Origin: Halorhodospira abdelmalekii
GTDB lineage: Bacteria > Pseudomonadota > Gammaproteobacteria > Nitrococcales > Halorhodospiraceae
Direction: 5' to 3'
DNA length: 41,648 bases
Assembly: GCF_016583625.1 (NCBI RefSeq)
Contig: NZ_NRRN01000030.1
Span: 1-41,648, forward strand
The notes beneath the pieces are model-generated. The model had not been told where the DNA came from. It worked only from the letters and a program-made list of their open reading frames with translations, and ran no database searches. Shown piece by piece: positions 34,418-41,648 of this stretch (position 1 is the stretch's first letter; each line of letters begins with the position of its first letter). The translations under genes and the position numbers were made by a program.

Positions 34418-34864
34418 TCACACCGCACGCGCCCTCCGTCGCCCCCAACGCTGCCCCTGGCGATACCCGTACGCGACGGCCAACAGGCTGATCAGCAGCG
34501 TTGCCGCGATGTTCACAACGGCCAGCAACGGGGAACGCTCTATAAGTTGTAAGCTCTGCAGACTAAAGGCCGAGAAAGTAGTCAGTCCGCCACAGAAGCC
34601 AGCGACTGCAAAGGGATGAAACGCAGCAGGCAGCGGCGCACGCCGACTGCAGAGGGTCACCGCAACGATCACCCCGATCAGCCACGATCCCAGCGCGTTC
34701 GCTGCCAGTGTCCCCCAAGGGAAGTCGGTCACACCAGCCCGAATCAAGAGGCCATCAAGGGCAAACCGGCTCATCCCACCGAGGGCGCTGCCCGCGCCGA
34801 CCCACAGCGCAGCTGACAGGGATAGCGAAGACGAGGGCGACTGACCGCTCTTCGTAGCACTCAT
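34418..34864 (-). CDS. fluC: Fluoride channel subunit FluC/CrcB (second of two)
   Basis: A 148-residue four-helix protein with the FluC marks GGMSRFAL, FPWGTLAANALGSWLIGV (the pore Asn) and GFCGGLTTFSAFSLQ (the TTFS motif with the sodium-site region). Fluc channels let fluoride leave the cell down its gradient. The N-terminal 17 residues are an extra Ser-rich tail. Its ATG touches the stop of... the upstream copy's stop region at 34865, so the two are adjacent in one operon. Confidence 0.92.
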   Translation of the reverse strand: MSATKSGQSPSSSLSLSAALWVGAGSALGGMSRFALDGLLIRAGVTDFPWGTLAANALGSWLIGVIVAVTLCSRRAPLPAAFHPFAVAGFCGGLTTFSAFSLQSLQLIERSPLLAVVNIAATLLISLLAVAYGYRQGQRWGRRRARAV

Positions 34865-35287
34865 CTAGAAGGCCAAGACTGCAGAGAGCAACGTGAAGGT
34901 CAACCAGGCACCTCCCAGGCAGAACAGCAGCGAGCCGAAAATATTCCCCACGACCATCAGCCACCGCGCGCCCTGTGCCAAGTCAAGGGTCTGCAAGGCA
35001 AACGTCGAGACAGTCGTGTAGCTGCCGCAAAACCCGATCAACAGCAATGCTGCAGCCCCATCCACATCGGCCTCATCCAAGGCGAACCACGGTGATGCGA
35101 TAAGCAGGGCGGCCAGCGCACCCGCCGCCGCCGCGCCGCTCCCGTTCACCACCAGGGTTCCCCACGGGAAGCGTCGGCTCAAGCGCCGATCGACCGCATC
35201 CGTGACCCAATAGCGAGCCATGCCACCGAGCGCACTGCCGAGGGCGACCGCTACGAGTTGTTGCACAATGCTCGTCGAACCTGCCAA
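34865..35287 (-). CDS. fluC: Fluoride channel subunit FluC/CrcB (first of two)
   Basis: A 140-residue four-helix protein with GSALGGMARYWV, FPWGTLVVNGSGAAAAGAL and GFCGSYTTVSTFALQTLD. The TTFS motif reads TTVS here and the N-terminal region differs from the neighbour, so it may form a heterodimer with it, as paired Fluc subunits do in Gram-positive bacteria; homodimers are usual in proteobacteria. The two genes are adjacent (TAG directly followed by ATG). No fluoride riboswitch is visible upstream. Confidence 0.9.
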   Translation of the reverse strand: MAGSTSIVQQLVAVALGSALGGMARYWVTDAVDRRLSRRFPWGTLVVNGSGAAAAGALAALLIASPWFALDEADVDGAAALLLIGFCGSYTTVSTFALQTLDLAQGARWLMVVGNIFGSLLFCLGGAWLTFTLLSAVLAF

Positions 35288-35380
35288 CCTGAACCAACCT
35301 GTGCATCAGCAAAGCCAGCCGCACTGGGCTAACCGGGGGCTAACCAGGGGCCGAACGGGCACCAGCCAAAACCAAACCAA

Positions 35381-35427
35381 CTGGCTGGCTGGCTGGCTGG
35401 CTAACTAGCTAGCTAGCTAACTAACTG
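35381..35427. repeat. Tetranucleotide microsatellite between fluC and the ankyrin gene
   Basis: A run of CTGG units turning into CTAA/CTAG units, just beyond the stop codon of the ankyrin gene and about 95 bp upstream of the first fluC. It lies between co-oriented genes, so slippage could change fluC spacing or read-through but not a frame. Confidence 0.9.
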
Positions 35428-36200
35428 GCCTGCTCCTCCTCAACGCGCCGCATCTGCCAGTAGATCTCGGTATCGTGGACACGCGAGTTGCGCCGCGCCC
35501 AATCGGCGGCGGTGTAGCCGTTCTCATCTTTGACCGTCGGATCGGCCCCCGCCTCTAACAGCGCCCGAACCACCTGCGGGGTATTGGCTACGGCGGCCTC
35601 CATCAGGCTGCTGATGCCACGCCCGTTTTGCGCTTGCACGTCGGCCCCGCCGGCGATCAGCGCCTCCACCACGGAGAGGTCGTTGCGCCGGGCGGCAAAC
35701 ATCAGCGCCGTACCCCCACGACGGCTGGCCAGATCGGGATCGGCACCCGCTTCGAGCAGCGCCTCAACAACCCCTGCCTCATTCCACGCTGCCGCCAGCA
35801 TTAAAGCGGTCCAGTTCTCGTTATCGCGGAGATTGGGGTCGGCCCCGGCCTCCAAGAGCGCCTGCACCACCTCGGTACTGTTGTGCTCAGCGGCGATCAT
35901 CAGGGCGGTGAAGCCGGTCGCCTCGCGCTGCTCATCGAGCTCGGCACCCGCGTCAATCAACGCCTGAACGACCTCGACACTATTGAGCTCGGCAGCCACC
36001 ATCAGAGCGGTCCAGCCCTCCCGCAGCGCCTGATTGACATCGGCACCGGCGTCGACCGCCGCTTCGATATCAGCCGAATCGCCCTCAATGGCTGCGCGGA
36101 CCAGGTCGTTCTGCGGATCGGCCTGCACGCTCCCTGCCGCCAGCAGCAGCCCAAGCCCCCAGCCGCAGAACGCGATCCGGCAAGATTGCAATCTCGACAT
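35421..36200 (-). CDS. Exported ankyrin-repeat protein
   Basis: A 259-residue protein with a signal peptide (MSRLQSCRIAFCGWGLGLLLAAGSVQA, cut before DPQND) and about six ankyrin repeats with the usual cores (GWTALMVAAELNSVEVVQALIDAGAE; GFTALMIAAEHNSTEVV; NWTALMLAAAWNEAGVV and so on), ending in an acidic/basic tail (WQMRRVEEEQAS). Periplasmic protein-binding scaffold; partners unknown. The closing stop codon lies within the microsatellite region. Confidence 0.9.
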   Translation of the reverse strand: MSRLQSCRIAFCGWGLGLLLAAGSVQADPQNDLVRAAIEGDSADIEAAVDAGADVNQALREGWTALMVAAELNSVEVVQALIDAGAELDEQREATGFTALMIAAEHNSTEVVQALLEAGADPNLRDNENWTALMLAAAWNEAGVVEALLEAGADPDLASRRGGTALMFAARRNDLSVVEALIAGGADVQAQNGRGISSLMEAAVANTPQVVRALLEAGADPTVKDENGYTAADWARRNSRVHDTEIYWQMRRVEEEQAS

Positions 36201-36585
36201 GCTCTATCCTCCGTTGTCTTTTAAGGTCGTGCGTTGCGCATCGCCGTGCTCCGATTACCGGACGATTCTCTTATTCCGCGCCCGCATCGGCAATCCCAAT
36301 TGACCCGCAGCGGGCGAAACCGTTCAATACAAGCCCCTGATCCGCGGTTTATTGTCTCGATTGCCCCGTTTCGTCGGGAGGCTTGATGACCATTTGGTGG
36401 CGCTTGCCACCACACCCGCGCCTCCTCTAGCGAGCAGCCGCCAACCGCGCTACCCTTAGCACCGCCGCGGGCCATGGCGCATAGCGATGGTGCATGACGG
36501 AGGCGTGCTCAAACCCTGAACAGCTGATTATTGGTTCACTAGCGAAACGATTGATCATCATCTAAACGATCCGGAGGCCGCACTG
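36201..36585. other. Divergent intergenic region with one hairpin
   Basis: 385 bp without a gene. TGGTGGC-GCTT-GCCACCA at 36395-36412 is a perfect 7-bp hairpin without a T run. CGGAGG lies just upstream of the GTG at 36586 and sets that start. Promoters for both flanking genes must lie here; I cannot pick them out. Confidence 0.45.
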
Positions 36586-38982
36586 GTGAAAGATGCCCAC
36601 TACTTGATCGTCGGCCAGGGGCTTGCCGGCACGCTGACGGCGTTTGCCCTGCTCGATCGCGGCGCTCAGGTCAGTGTCGTCGACGATGGCCAAGAGGCGG
36701 CCGCCTCGCGCATCAGCGGCGGTCTGGCCACCGCGCTGGCTGGCCCGCGCCTGACCTTCCCGGCACTCGGGGCCGCCGGAGTCACCCACTCCTGGCGCCG
36801 CTATCAAGAACTCGGACGGCAGTTCGGCCAAACCTTTCTCCATCGCCGCACGATGCTGCATCCGGTCGCCGAACGCGACGAGATTCGCCGCTACCGCAAA
36901 CGCTGCGGCCACGACCCCTATCGGCAGTGGCTCGGCGCCTTCCACCAGCCCGGGGCCTACCGCGGCCTACTCGCCGACCCGCTCGGTAGCTTCGAGATTC
37001 ACGGTGGCGTGGTCGATACCGCCGCCCTGATCCGGGTCGGCGCCGAGTGGCTGCGCGAGCGCAACGCGCTGCAGCGGCGATGCTTCGCACCGAGCGAGTT
37101 CAGTGTGACCGGCAGCGGGATCCGCTACCGCGAGCAGTTGTTCACAGGGATCATCTTCTGCGACGGCGCCAGCGCCCGCGACAACCCGTGGCTACGCGGC
37201 CTGGGGCTGACCACCATCCCCGGTGAGGTCTTGACCCTCACCCCGGAGAGCCCTCTGCCCTCTTACATCTTCCACTCACCGGGCGGCTGGCTTGCGCCCA
37301 TGCCCGATGGCCGCGCCCGTCTCGGGGCGACCTACGGCCGGCCCGATACCCCAGCGCAGCCGACCGAGGCGGCACGGCGGCAGCTGCTTGCGCAACTACC
37401 CCGGTTGCTCGCCCGTCCTCCGGTCTGCAGCGTCAGTGCCCACCACGCCGGGTTGCGCCCGGCGACGACCAATAAGCGCCCGATCGCCGGACGTCTGCCC
37501 GACTCGCCCGTCGCCCTGCTCAACGGCTTGGGCAGTCGCGCCGTGCTGCAAGCCCCCTACTTGGCCGAGGCCCTCGCCGATCACCTTCTCTACAACCAAC
37601 CCCTGCCGACCGGCTGCGATACGCCGGAGCAAAAGCTTGCGGCCCGCAGCACCACCAGACCCCGGAAGGCCAGTGCCGTCCGCACCACCCAGCAAGCGGC
37701 TGATACAGCTGATACAGCTCAGGCGACCACAACGACCCAACCCGCGTCGCCAACTCCACCACCCACTCCACCACTTGGCGACGACGAGCCCGTGCCGCAC
37801 AGGCTCAAGCAGGGCGCGACGCGAACGAGCGCGCTACTTGCCAGCGGTACACTCTTGCTCGGCGCCCTCTTTGGCATCAGCCCATCGGTTCAGGCTGCGG
37901 AGGCGGCGGATGAGAGGCCGCAGGTTGAGGTTTACGGGCGCATCAATCTGTCGATCGACCGCTACCACGGCGGCGATGAGTACGACGCCTTCCACCTGGC
38001 CAGCAACTCGAGTCGCATCGGCATCCATGCAACGCACACCCTGGAGACCGGGCTCACCCTACTGGCAGAGGTCGAACAGGTCATCGACATCAACTACGGC
38101 CGCGGCGGCGATTGGGGCTCACGCAGCGCCTTTCTTGGGCTCAAGGACAACTGGGGCAGTATCAAGCTCGGCTACATGAACACCGTGCTTAAGGACTTGC
38201 GCGGGGCCTTCGATCTTTTCAGCGGCGAGATGGGTGACTCCCGAAATATCTTGCGCGGGGCGCATAACCCACACCTCGACGGTCGGATGCGCAGCGGTCT
38301 CCGCTACGCCAGCCCGAACCAACCCGGCTGGGGGGTGGAGCTCCAGTACAGCTTCGATACCGAAAAGCGCAGCGACAGTCAGCCCGACTATCAAACGCCG
38401 GCCGACGATAACGAGCTCAGCGCCTACAGTGCAGCCCTGCACTACCGCGGCGAGCGCTTTAAGATCGCCATCGGCCATGAACGTTTTTACGGCAGTGTCG
38501 GCACCGATCCAGAGCCGGTCACCGAGCGACGCGCCGGCGAGGGCTATCGGCTCGGCTTCTCCTTCGACCTAACCGAGCAAGTCCGCATCCTGACCTTTGG
38601 GCAGGTGACCCAAGACGCCTACCCCTACTTTTCCGCCGACGGCGACTTGATTGGCTACGCCGACGCAGTCGGTGCCGGCATCGGTTTGCGCTACCGCATC
38701 AGCGAGAACCTAGACCTGCGCAGCCAGTACTACGCCTTCGATGCCGATGAGAACGGCTACGGGGCGCGCATGGTCGCCTTCGGTCCGGTCTACCACGCCG
38801 ATTCGCGCACCCGCCTCTACGTCACCTACGCGAATATCAACAACGACAGCGAGTCGTGCCTAGCGCCGTGGGTCCACGGCCGCACCGCCGGCCCCGACCG
38901 GGAGGCGATGCCCGATAAATCGCCCGCCGATCGCGGCTGTACGACTTGGGGCTTAGCGACCGGGATCCGCTACGACTTCTGA
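36586..38982 (+). CDS. FAD oxidoreductase joined in frame to an outer-membrane porin
   Basis: One open frame of 798 residues. Residues 1-350 are a DAO-type FAD oxidoreductase: HYLIVGQGLAGTLTAFALLDRG (dinucleotide fold), SGGLATALAGPRL, and the C-terminal GLRPATTNKRPIAGRLP and LNGLGSRAVLQAPYLAEALADHLL. A Thr/Pro/Ala-rich linker (355-400) follows. Residues 403-437 look like a complete signal peptide (HRLKQGATRTSALLASGTLLLGALFGISPSVQA, cut before AEA), and 440-798 form a Gram-negative porin (VEVYGRINLSID, then beta-strands to a C-terminal Phe: GIRYDF). An in-frame GTG at 37792 starts exactly at the signal. So either a true fusion exists, or the porin is a nested gene starting at 37792 inside an open oxidoreductase frame. 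Confidence 0.8.
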   Translation: MKDAHYLIVGQGLAGTLTAFALLDRGAQVSVVDDGQEAAASRISGGLATALAGPRLTFPALGAAGVTHSWRRYQELGRQFGQTFLHRRTMLHPVAERDEIRRYRKRCGHDPYRQWLGAFHQPGAYRGLLADPLGSFEIHGGVVDTAALIRVGAEWLRERNALQRRCFAPSEFSVTGSGIRYREQLFTGIIFCDGASARDNPWLRGLGLTTIPGEVLTLTPESPLPSYIFHSPGGWLAPMPDGRARLGATYGRPDTPAQPTEAARRQLLAQLPRLLARPPVCSVSAHHAGLRPATTNKRPIAGRLPDSPVALLNGLGSRAVLQAPYLAEALADHLLYNQPLPTGCDTPEQKLAARSTTRPRKASAVRTTQQAADTADTAQATTTTQPASPTPPPTPPLGDDEPVPHRLKQGATRTSALLASGTLLLGALFGISPSVQAAEAADERPQVEVYGRINLSIDRYHGGDEYDAFHLASNSSRIGIHATHTLETGLTLLAEVEQVIDINYGRGGDWGSRSAFLGLKDNWGSIKLGYMNTVLKDLRGAFDLFSGEMGDSRNILRGAHNPHLDGRMRSGLRYASPNQPGWGVELQYSFDTEKRSDSQPDYQTPADDNELSAYSAALHYRGERFKIAIGHERFYGSVGTDPEPVTERRAGEGYRLGFSFDLTEQVRILTFGQVTQDAYPYFSADGDLIGYADAVGAGIGLRYRISENLDLRSQYYAFDADENGYGARMVAFGPVYHADSRTRLYVTYANINNDSESCLAPWVHGRTAGPDREAMPDKSPADRGCTTWGLATGIRYDF

Positions 38983-39013
38983 TGGGCAGCGCCCAGCCGA
39001 TGGTGCGCAGCGC

Positions 39014-39676
39014 TCAGCCGAGCCACAGGTAGGCCAAGAAGCCGGTGACCAGCGCCACCGTCAAGTTGTCTTCGCCGTTGCGCGAGACCGCCTCGCAGAG
39101 AGTCGCCGCCGCTGCGATGACCAGCGCCGGCAACGCCACCGCCGTCCAGCCAAAGAAGGGCACCAGAGTCAGCAGCACCATCACGGCGCTGACGACGAAC
39201 ATCGCCGCACTGCCCTCCAGGCTCTTCGTCGCCCCGCGAATGGTGTAGCGGTGACGCCCCAAGTAGTAGCCGACGAACCCGGCCAACCCATCGCCCCACG
39301 CCATGATCAAGATCCCCAGCACGGCGAAGACCTCGCCACCGAGTGGCCACAGCACCGCGATCAAGATGACGTGGCTCAGGGCGTAGTAGAAGAAACCGAG
39401 GTTGGTGCGGCGCGGGCCGTCGCGGCTGACTAAGAGATTCCAGCGGGTCAGCGAGAGGATCACCGCCGCGGTGACCAAGGCCGTCGTGACAATCGCCAAC
39501 CACGCCGGCACACCGAGCCACCAGGCGATGACGATGATATGGCCGCCACCGATATGGGCGATCTTACGCGCCAACTCAGGCTCGGCGCCGAAGTAGCGGC
39601 GCACCCCTTCGGCTAGCGCAATCACCGCCGCTAAGGCGGTCGCCGCCAGGGCGGCATGAATCAGTTGAGTCCACAT
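39014..39676 (-). CDS. SEC59/phytol-kinase-like membrane protein
   Basis: A 220-residue protein with seven or so membrane helices. Motifs include RKIAHIGGGHIIVI, ALSHVILIAVLWPLGGEVFAVLGILIMAWGDGLAGFVGYYLG and the acidic end of the CTP-using dolichol/phytol kinase and CdsA-related family (ATKSLEGSAAMF). These enzymes phosphorylate isoprenoid alcohols or make CDP-lipids. A phytol-kinase role would fit a photosynthetic host but is inference. Start ATG at 39674-39676 with AGGA upstream; a longer frame upstream is not supported. Confidence 0.85.
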   Translation of the reverse strand: MWTQLIHAALAATALAAVIALAEGVRRYFGAEPELARKIAHIGGGHIIVIAWWLGVPAWLAIVTTALVTAAVILSLTRWNLLVSRDGPRRTNLGFFYYALSHVILIAVLWPLGGEVFAVLGILIMAWGDGLAGFVGYYLGRHRYTIRGATKSLEGSAAMFVVSAVMVLLTLVPFFGWTAVALPALVIAAAATLCEAVSRNGEDNLTVALVTGFLAYLWLG

Positions 39677-39769
39677 GGTCCTGTACTCTAGCAAAAACCG
39701 CTCACGGTGCGCTAATTTGGGGTTGTGAGCGCACCCTACAACACCACTACCGCAAAGGCCCTGGCCCTT

Positions 39770-41521
39770 ATGGATGACGTGTCGCACCCTCCGCACGAAG
39801 CGCCACTCCCGCTGCCGAGCGAACGCCTCTACCACCACTGCGACGTCGCGCGCCTCGACTTCGCCACCACCGCCGAGCTCGAACCGATCGCCACTCCACC
39901 AGGGCAAGAGCGGGCCCTAGAGGCGCTGGAACTCGGCACCGAGATCCAGCACCGCGGCTTCAACCTCTTTGTGATGGGACCTGACGGCGCCGGCAAACTC
40001 GATATGGTGCAGCGTCTGCTAACGATACGCGCCGCGGCCCAAGCGACCCCTTCCGACTGGTGCTACTTAAATCACTTCGACGACTCCACCCGCCCTCTGC
40101 TGCTGCAACTCCCCGCCGGCAACGGAGCGCGCTGGCGCGCCGATCTCGAGGAGCTGATCGAGGAGTTGCGCAGCACGATCCCGGCCACCTTCGAAAGCGA
40201 CGAGTACCAAAACCGCCTCCACGAGCTGCAGCAGCAGCTCAACCGGCGCCAGCGCCAAGCCTTCGAGGCGATCCAAAAGGAGGCCGAGGAGCACCGGATC
40301 ACCCTGCTCCAGACCCCATCAGGGTTCACCTTCGCCCCCACTCGTGACGGCGAAGTGCTCGAACCGGAGAAGTTTCAGCAGCTCCCGGAAGAGGAGCGCA
40401 AGGCGATCCAGCAGACCATCGAGTATCTGCAGGAGAAGCTGCAGCAAGTGCTCCAGCAGGCGCCGAAGTGGCGCAAAGAGATCCAAGAGCAGGTGCGCAA
40501 ACTCAACGAAGAGATGACCCTGCTTGCCGTCGGCCACCGCATCCAGGAGCTCCATCAGCGCTACGGCGAGTGGCCCGCCGCTGCCGCGCACCTCGATGCC
40601 ATTCGCAACGATATCATCGAGCACGTCGAGGCCTTTCAGTCGAGTGACAATACTGAGGCGATGGAGGCCATTCTTGATCGCTATCGCGCCAACCTCATCG
40701 TCTGCCATGAGGCCGATCAGGGCGCCCCGGTGATCTACGAAGATCTACCGACCCACCAGCGCCTCGTCGGCCGTGCTGAACACCAGGTTCACCAAGGCGC
40801 TCTCTTGACCGACTTCAACCTCATCCGCCCCGGTGCACTCCATCGGGCCAACGGCGGTTATCTCATCATCGACGCTTACAAGCTTTTGACCCAGCCCTTC
40901 GCCTGGCAGTCGCTTAAACGCGCCCTCTTCGCCGGCGAAGTGCATATCGAGTCCCTCGAACAGGTCCACGGCTTTTGGAGCACGCTGACCCTTGAGCCTG
41001 AGCCGATGCCTCTGCAGACCAAGGTCATCCTGCTCGGCGATCGCACGATCTACTACCTGTTAGCCGCCTACGACTCCGATTTCCCAGAGCTTTTCAAGAT
41101 TGAGGCCGACCTCGAAGACGACCTGCCGCGCAGTGCCGAAGCGGAACTGCTCTACTGCCGCATGATCGCCGGCATCGCAGCGCGGCGGCAACTGCGCCCG
41201 CTTGCGCGGGCCGCGGTCGCGCGCATGATCGAACACAGCAGTCGCATGGCCGAAGACAGCGAACGCCTCGCCGCCGGCAGCCGCGCGGTGAGCGATCTGC
41301 TGCACGAGGCCGATCACTACGCCCAGCGCGCCGGTGCCGAACTTATCGAGCAGGCGCACATCGAAGAGGCACTCGCCGCCCAAGAGCGCCGAGCCGCGCG
41401 CATTCGTGACCGCAGCCGCGAGCTGATTGAACGCGGCACATTAGTGATTCACACCGAGGGCCGCCAGATCGGCTCCGTCAACGGCCTCTCGGTGCTGCAA
41501 CTCGGTGGCTTCGCCTTCGGC
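39770..41521 (+). pseudogene. Lon-like AAA protease gene (AAA_32 family), interrupted by an IS element
   Basis: The protein matches LonB-like proteases with an AAA_32 domain: LPSERLYHHCDVARLDFAT, a Walker A variant FVMGPDGAGKLDMVQRLL, a long coiled coil (about 120-230), GALHRANGGYLIIDAYKLL with Walker B/HRANGG, and AELIEQAHIEEALAAQERR before the protease domain GSVNGLSVLQLGGFAFG. Similarity stops there, at about 41521, and the Ser-Lys protease dyad downstream is missing. The following sequence is an IS end. The frame could begin at GTG 39725 instead; I prefer ATG 39770 as it aligns with family starts. The rest may lie beyond the IS. Confidence 0.82.
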
Positions 41522-41648
41522 TGGGGATTCCAGTCAAGTGGGTGGCCTGTTCCACGTGATGAGGGGTGGCCATTCCACCGGATGTGGTGGGCCCGTTCCA
41601 CGGGAAGTGGTGGGGCCATTCCACTAAGCTGGGGTGCCTCTGCAGGCA
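41522..41648. mobile_element. End of an insertion sequence, probably IS21-like
   Basis: Starts TGGGGATTCCAGTC right where the protease gene breaks off. Four 23-bp tandem units follow at 41538-41560, 41561-41583, 41584-41606 and 41607-41629, sharing GTGG..GGCC..TTCCAC. Multiple terminal repeats of this kind are typical of IS21-family ends (TG...CA). The transposase lies outside the window, so family assignment is moderate. Confidence 0.7.

Noticed and set aside
35288-35380. Fluoride riboswitch upstream of fluC
   Set aside because: I looked for the conserved crcB-motif core on the minus strand and did not find it.

Overview
The window reads as a chromosomal segment of a GC-rich gammaproteobacterium. 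Gene content (queA, a four-subunit frdABCD fumarate reductase, a Gram-negative porin, lipoproteins, comF, fluoride channels, a B12-type light-sensor-like operon) would fit a purple-sulfur-bacterium-like member of the Chromatiales, but this is inference and no rRNA or other phylogenetic marker is present.

Positions 1 to about 6.3 kb are accessory DNA and the most unusual part. A degenerate integron-integrase (intI) pseudogene at 5704-6044 (+) faces away from a series of genes that all lie on the minus strand, the standard integron layout. An attI-like core (5554-5560), a convincing 72-bp attC (4609-4680), a weaker attC (1394-1458) and two halves of a split attC (388-449 and 1031-1064) mark cassette boundaries. 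Cassette genes, in order from the integrase, are: a DUF6602-like protein with a PD-(D/E)XK-nuclease-like pattern; a divergent short ThiC-like (HMP-P synthase superfamily) protein with a C-terminal three-cysteine motif, followed after 18 bp by a 423-residue protein I do not recognise; a truncated DUF4160 gene with a DUF2442 gene; and a ParE-type toxin with its antitoxin. The 2.2-5.5 kb part is visibly AT-richer than the rest. A roughly 65-bp repeat lies next to, or inside, several attC remnants, and a group II intron reverse-transcriptase fragment sits at the very start.

From 6.3 to 19 kb: queA with a Ser/Ala-rich insertion and a small unknown gene lie between two inverted copies of a MITE-like palindromic element. 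Then come a membrane protein, a c-type-haem lipoprotein, and a tight set of a 1446-residue AsmA/YdbH-like protein, a small lipoprotein and a 1302-residue periplasmic propeller/TPR protein. Several genes carry in-frame hexanucleotide microsatellites.

From 18.8 to 31.9 kb: frdABCD on the minus strand, where frdA appears to start at AUC; a PKD-like lipoprotein with a clear terminator; a DUF4139 protein; comF; a bile-acid/sodium-symporter-family carrier; a long-chain acyl-CoA ligase; and an ATP-grasp protein.

From 31.9 kb to the end: a three-gene overlapping operon (B12-binding domain with the CarH Wx9EH motif, PAS histidine kinase, small helical protein), two adjacent fluC/crcB genes, an exported ankyrin protein, a single reading frame joining an FAD oxidoreductase to an outer-membrane porin, a SEC59/phytol-kinase-like membrane protein, and a Lon-like AAA protease gene broken near its 3' end by an IS element whose end carries four 23-bp tandem units.
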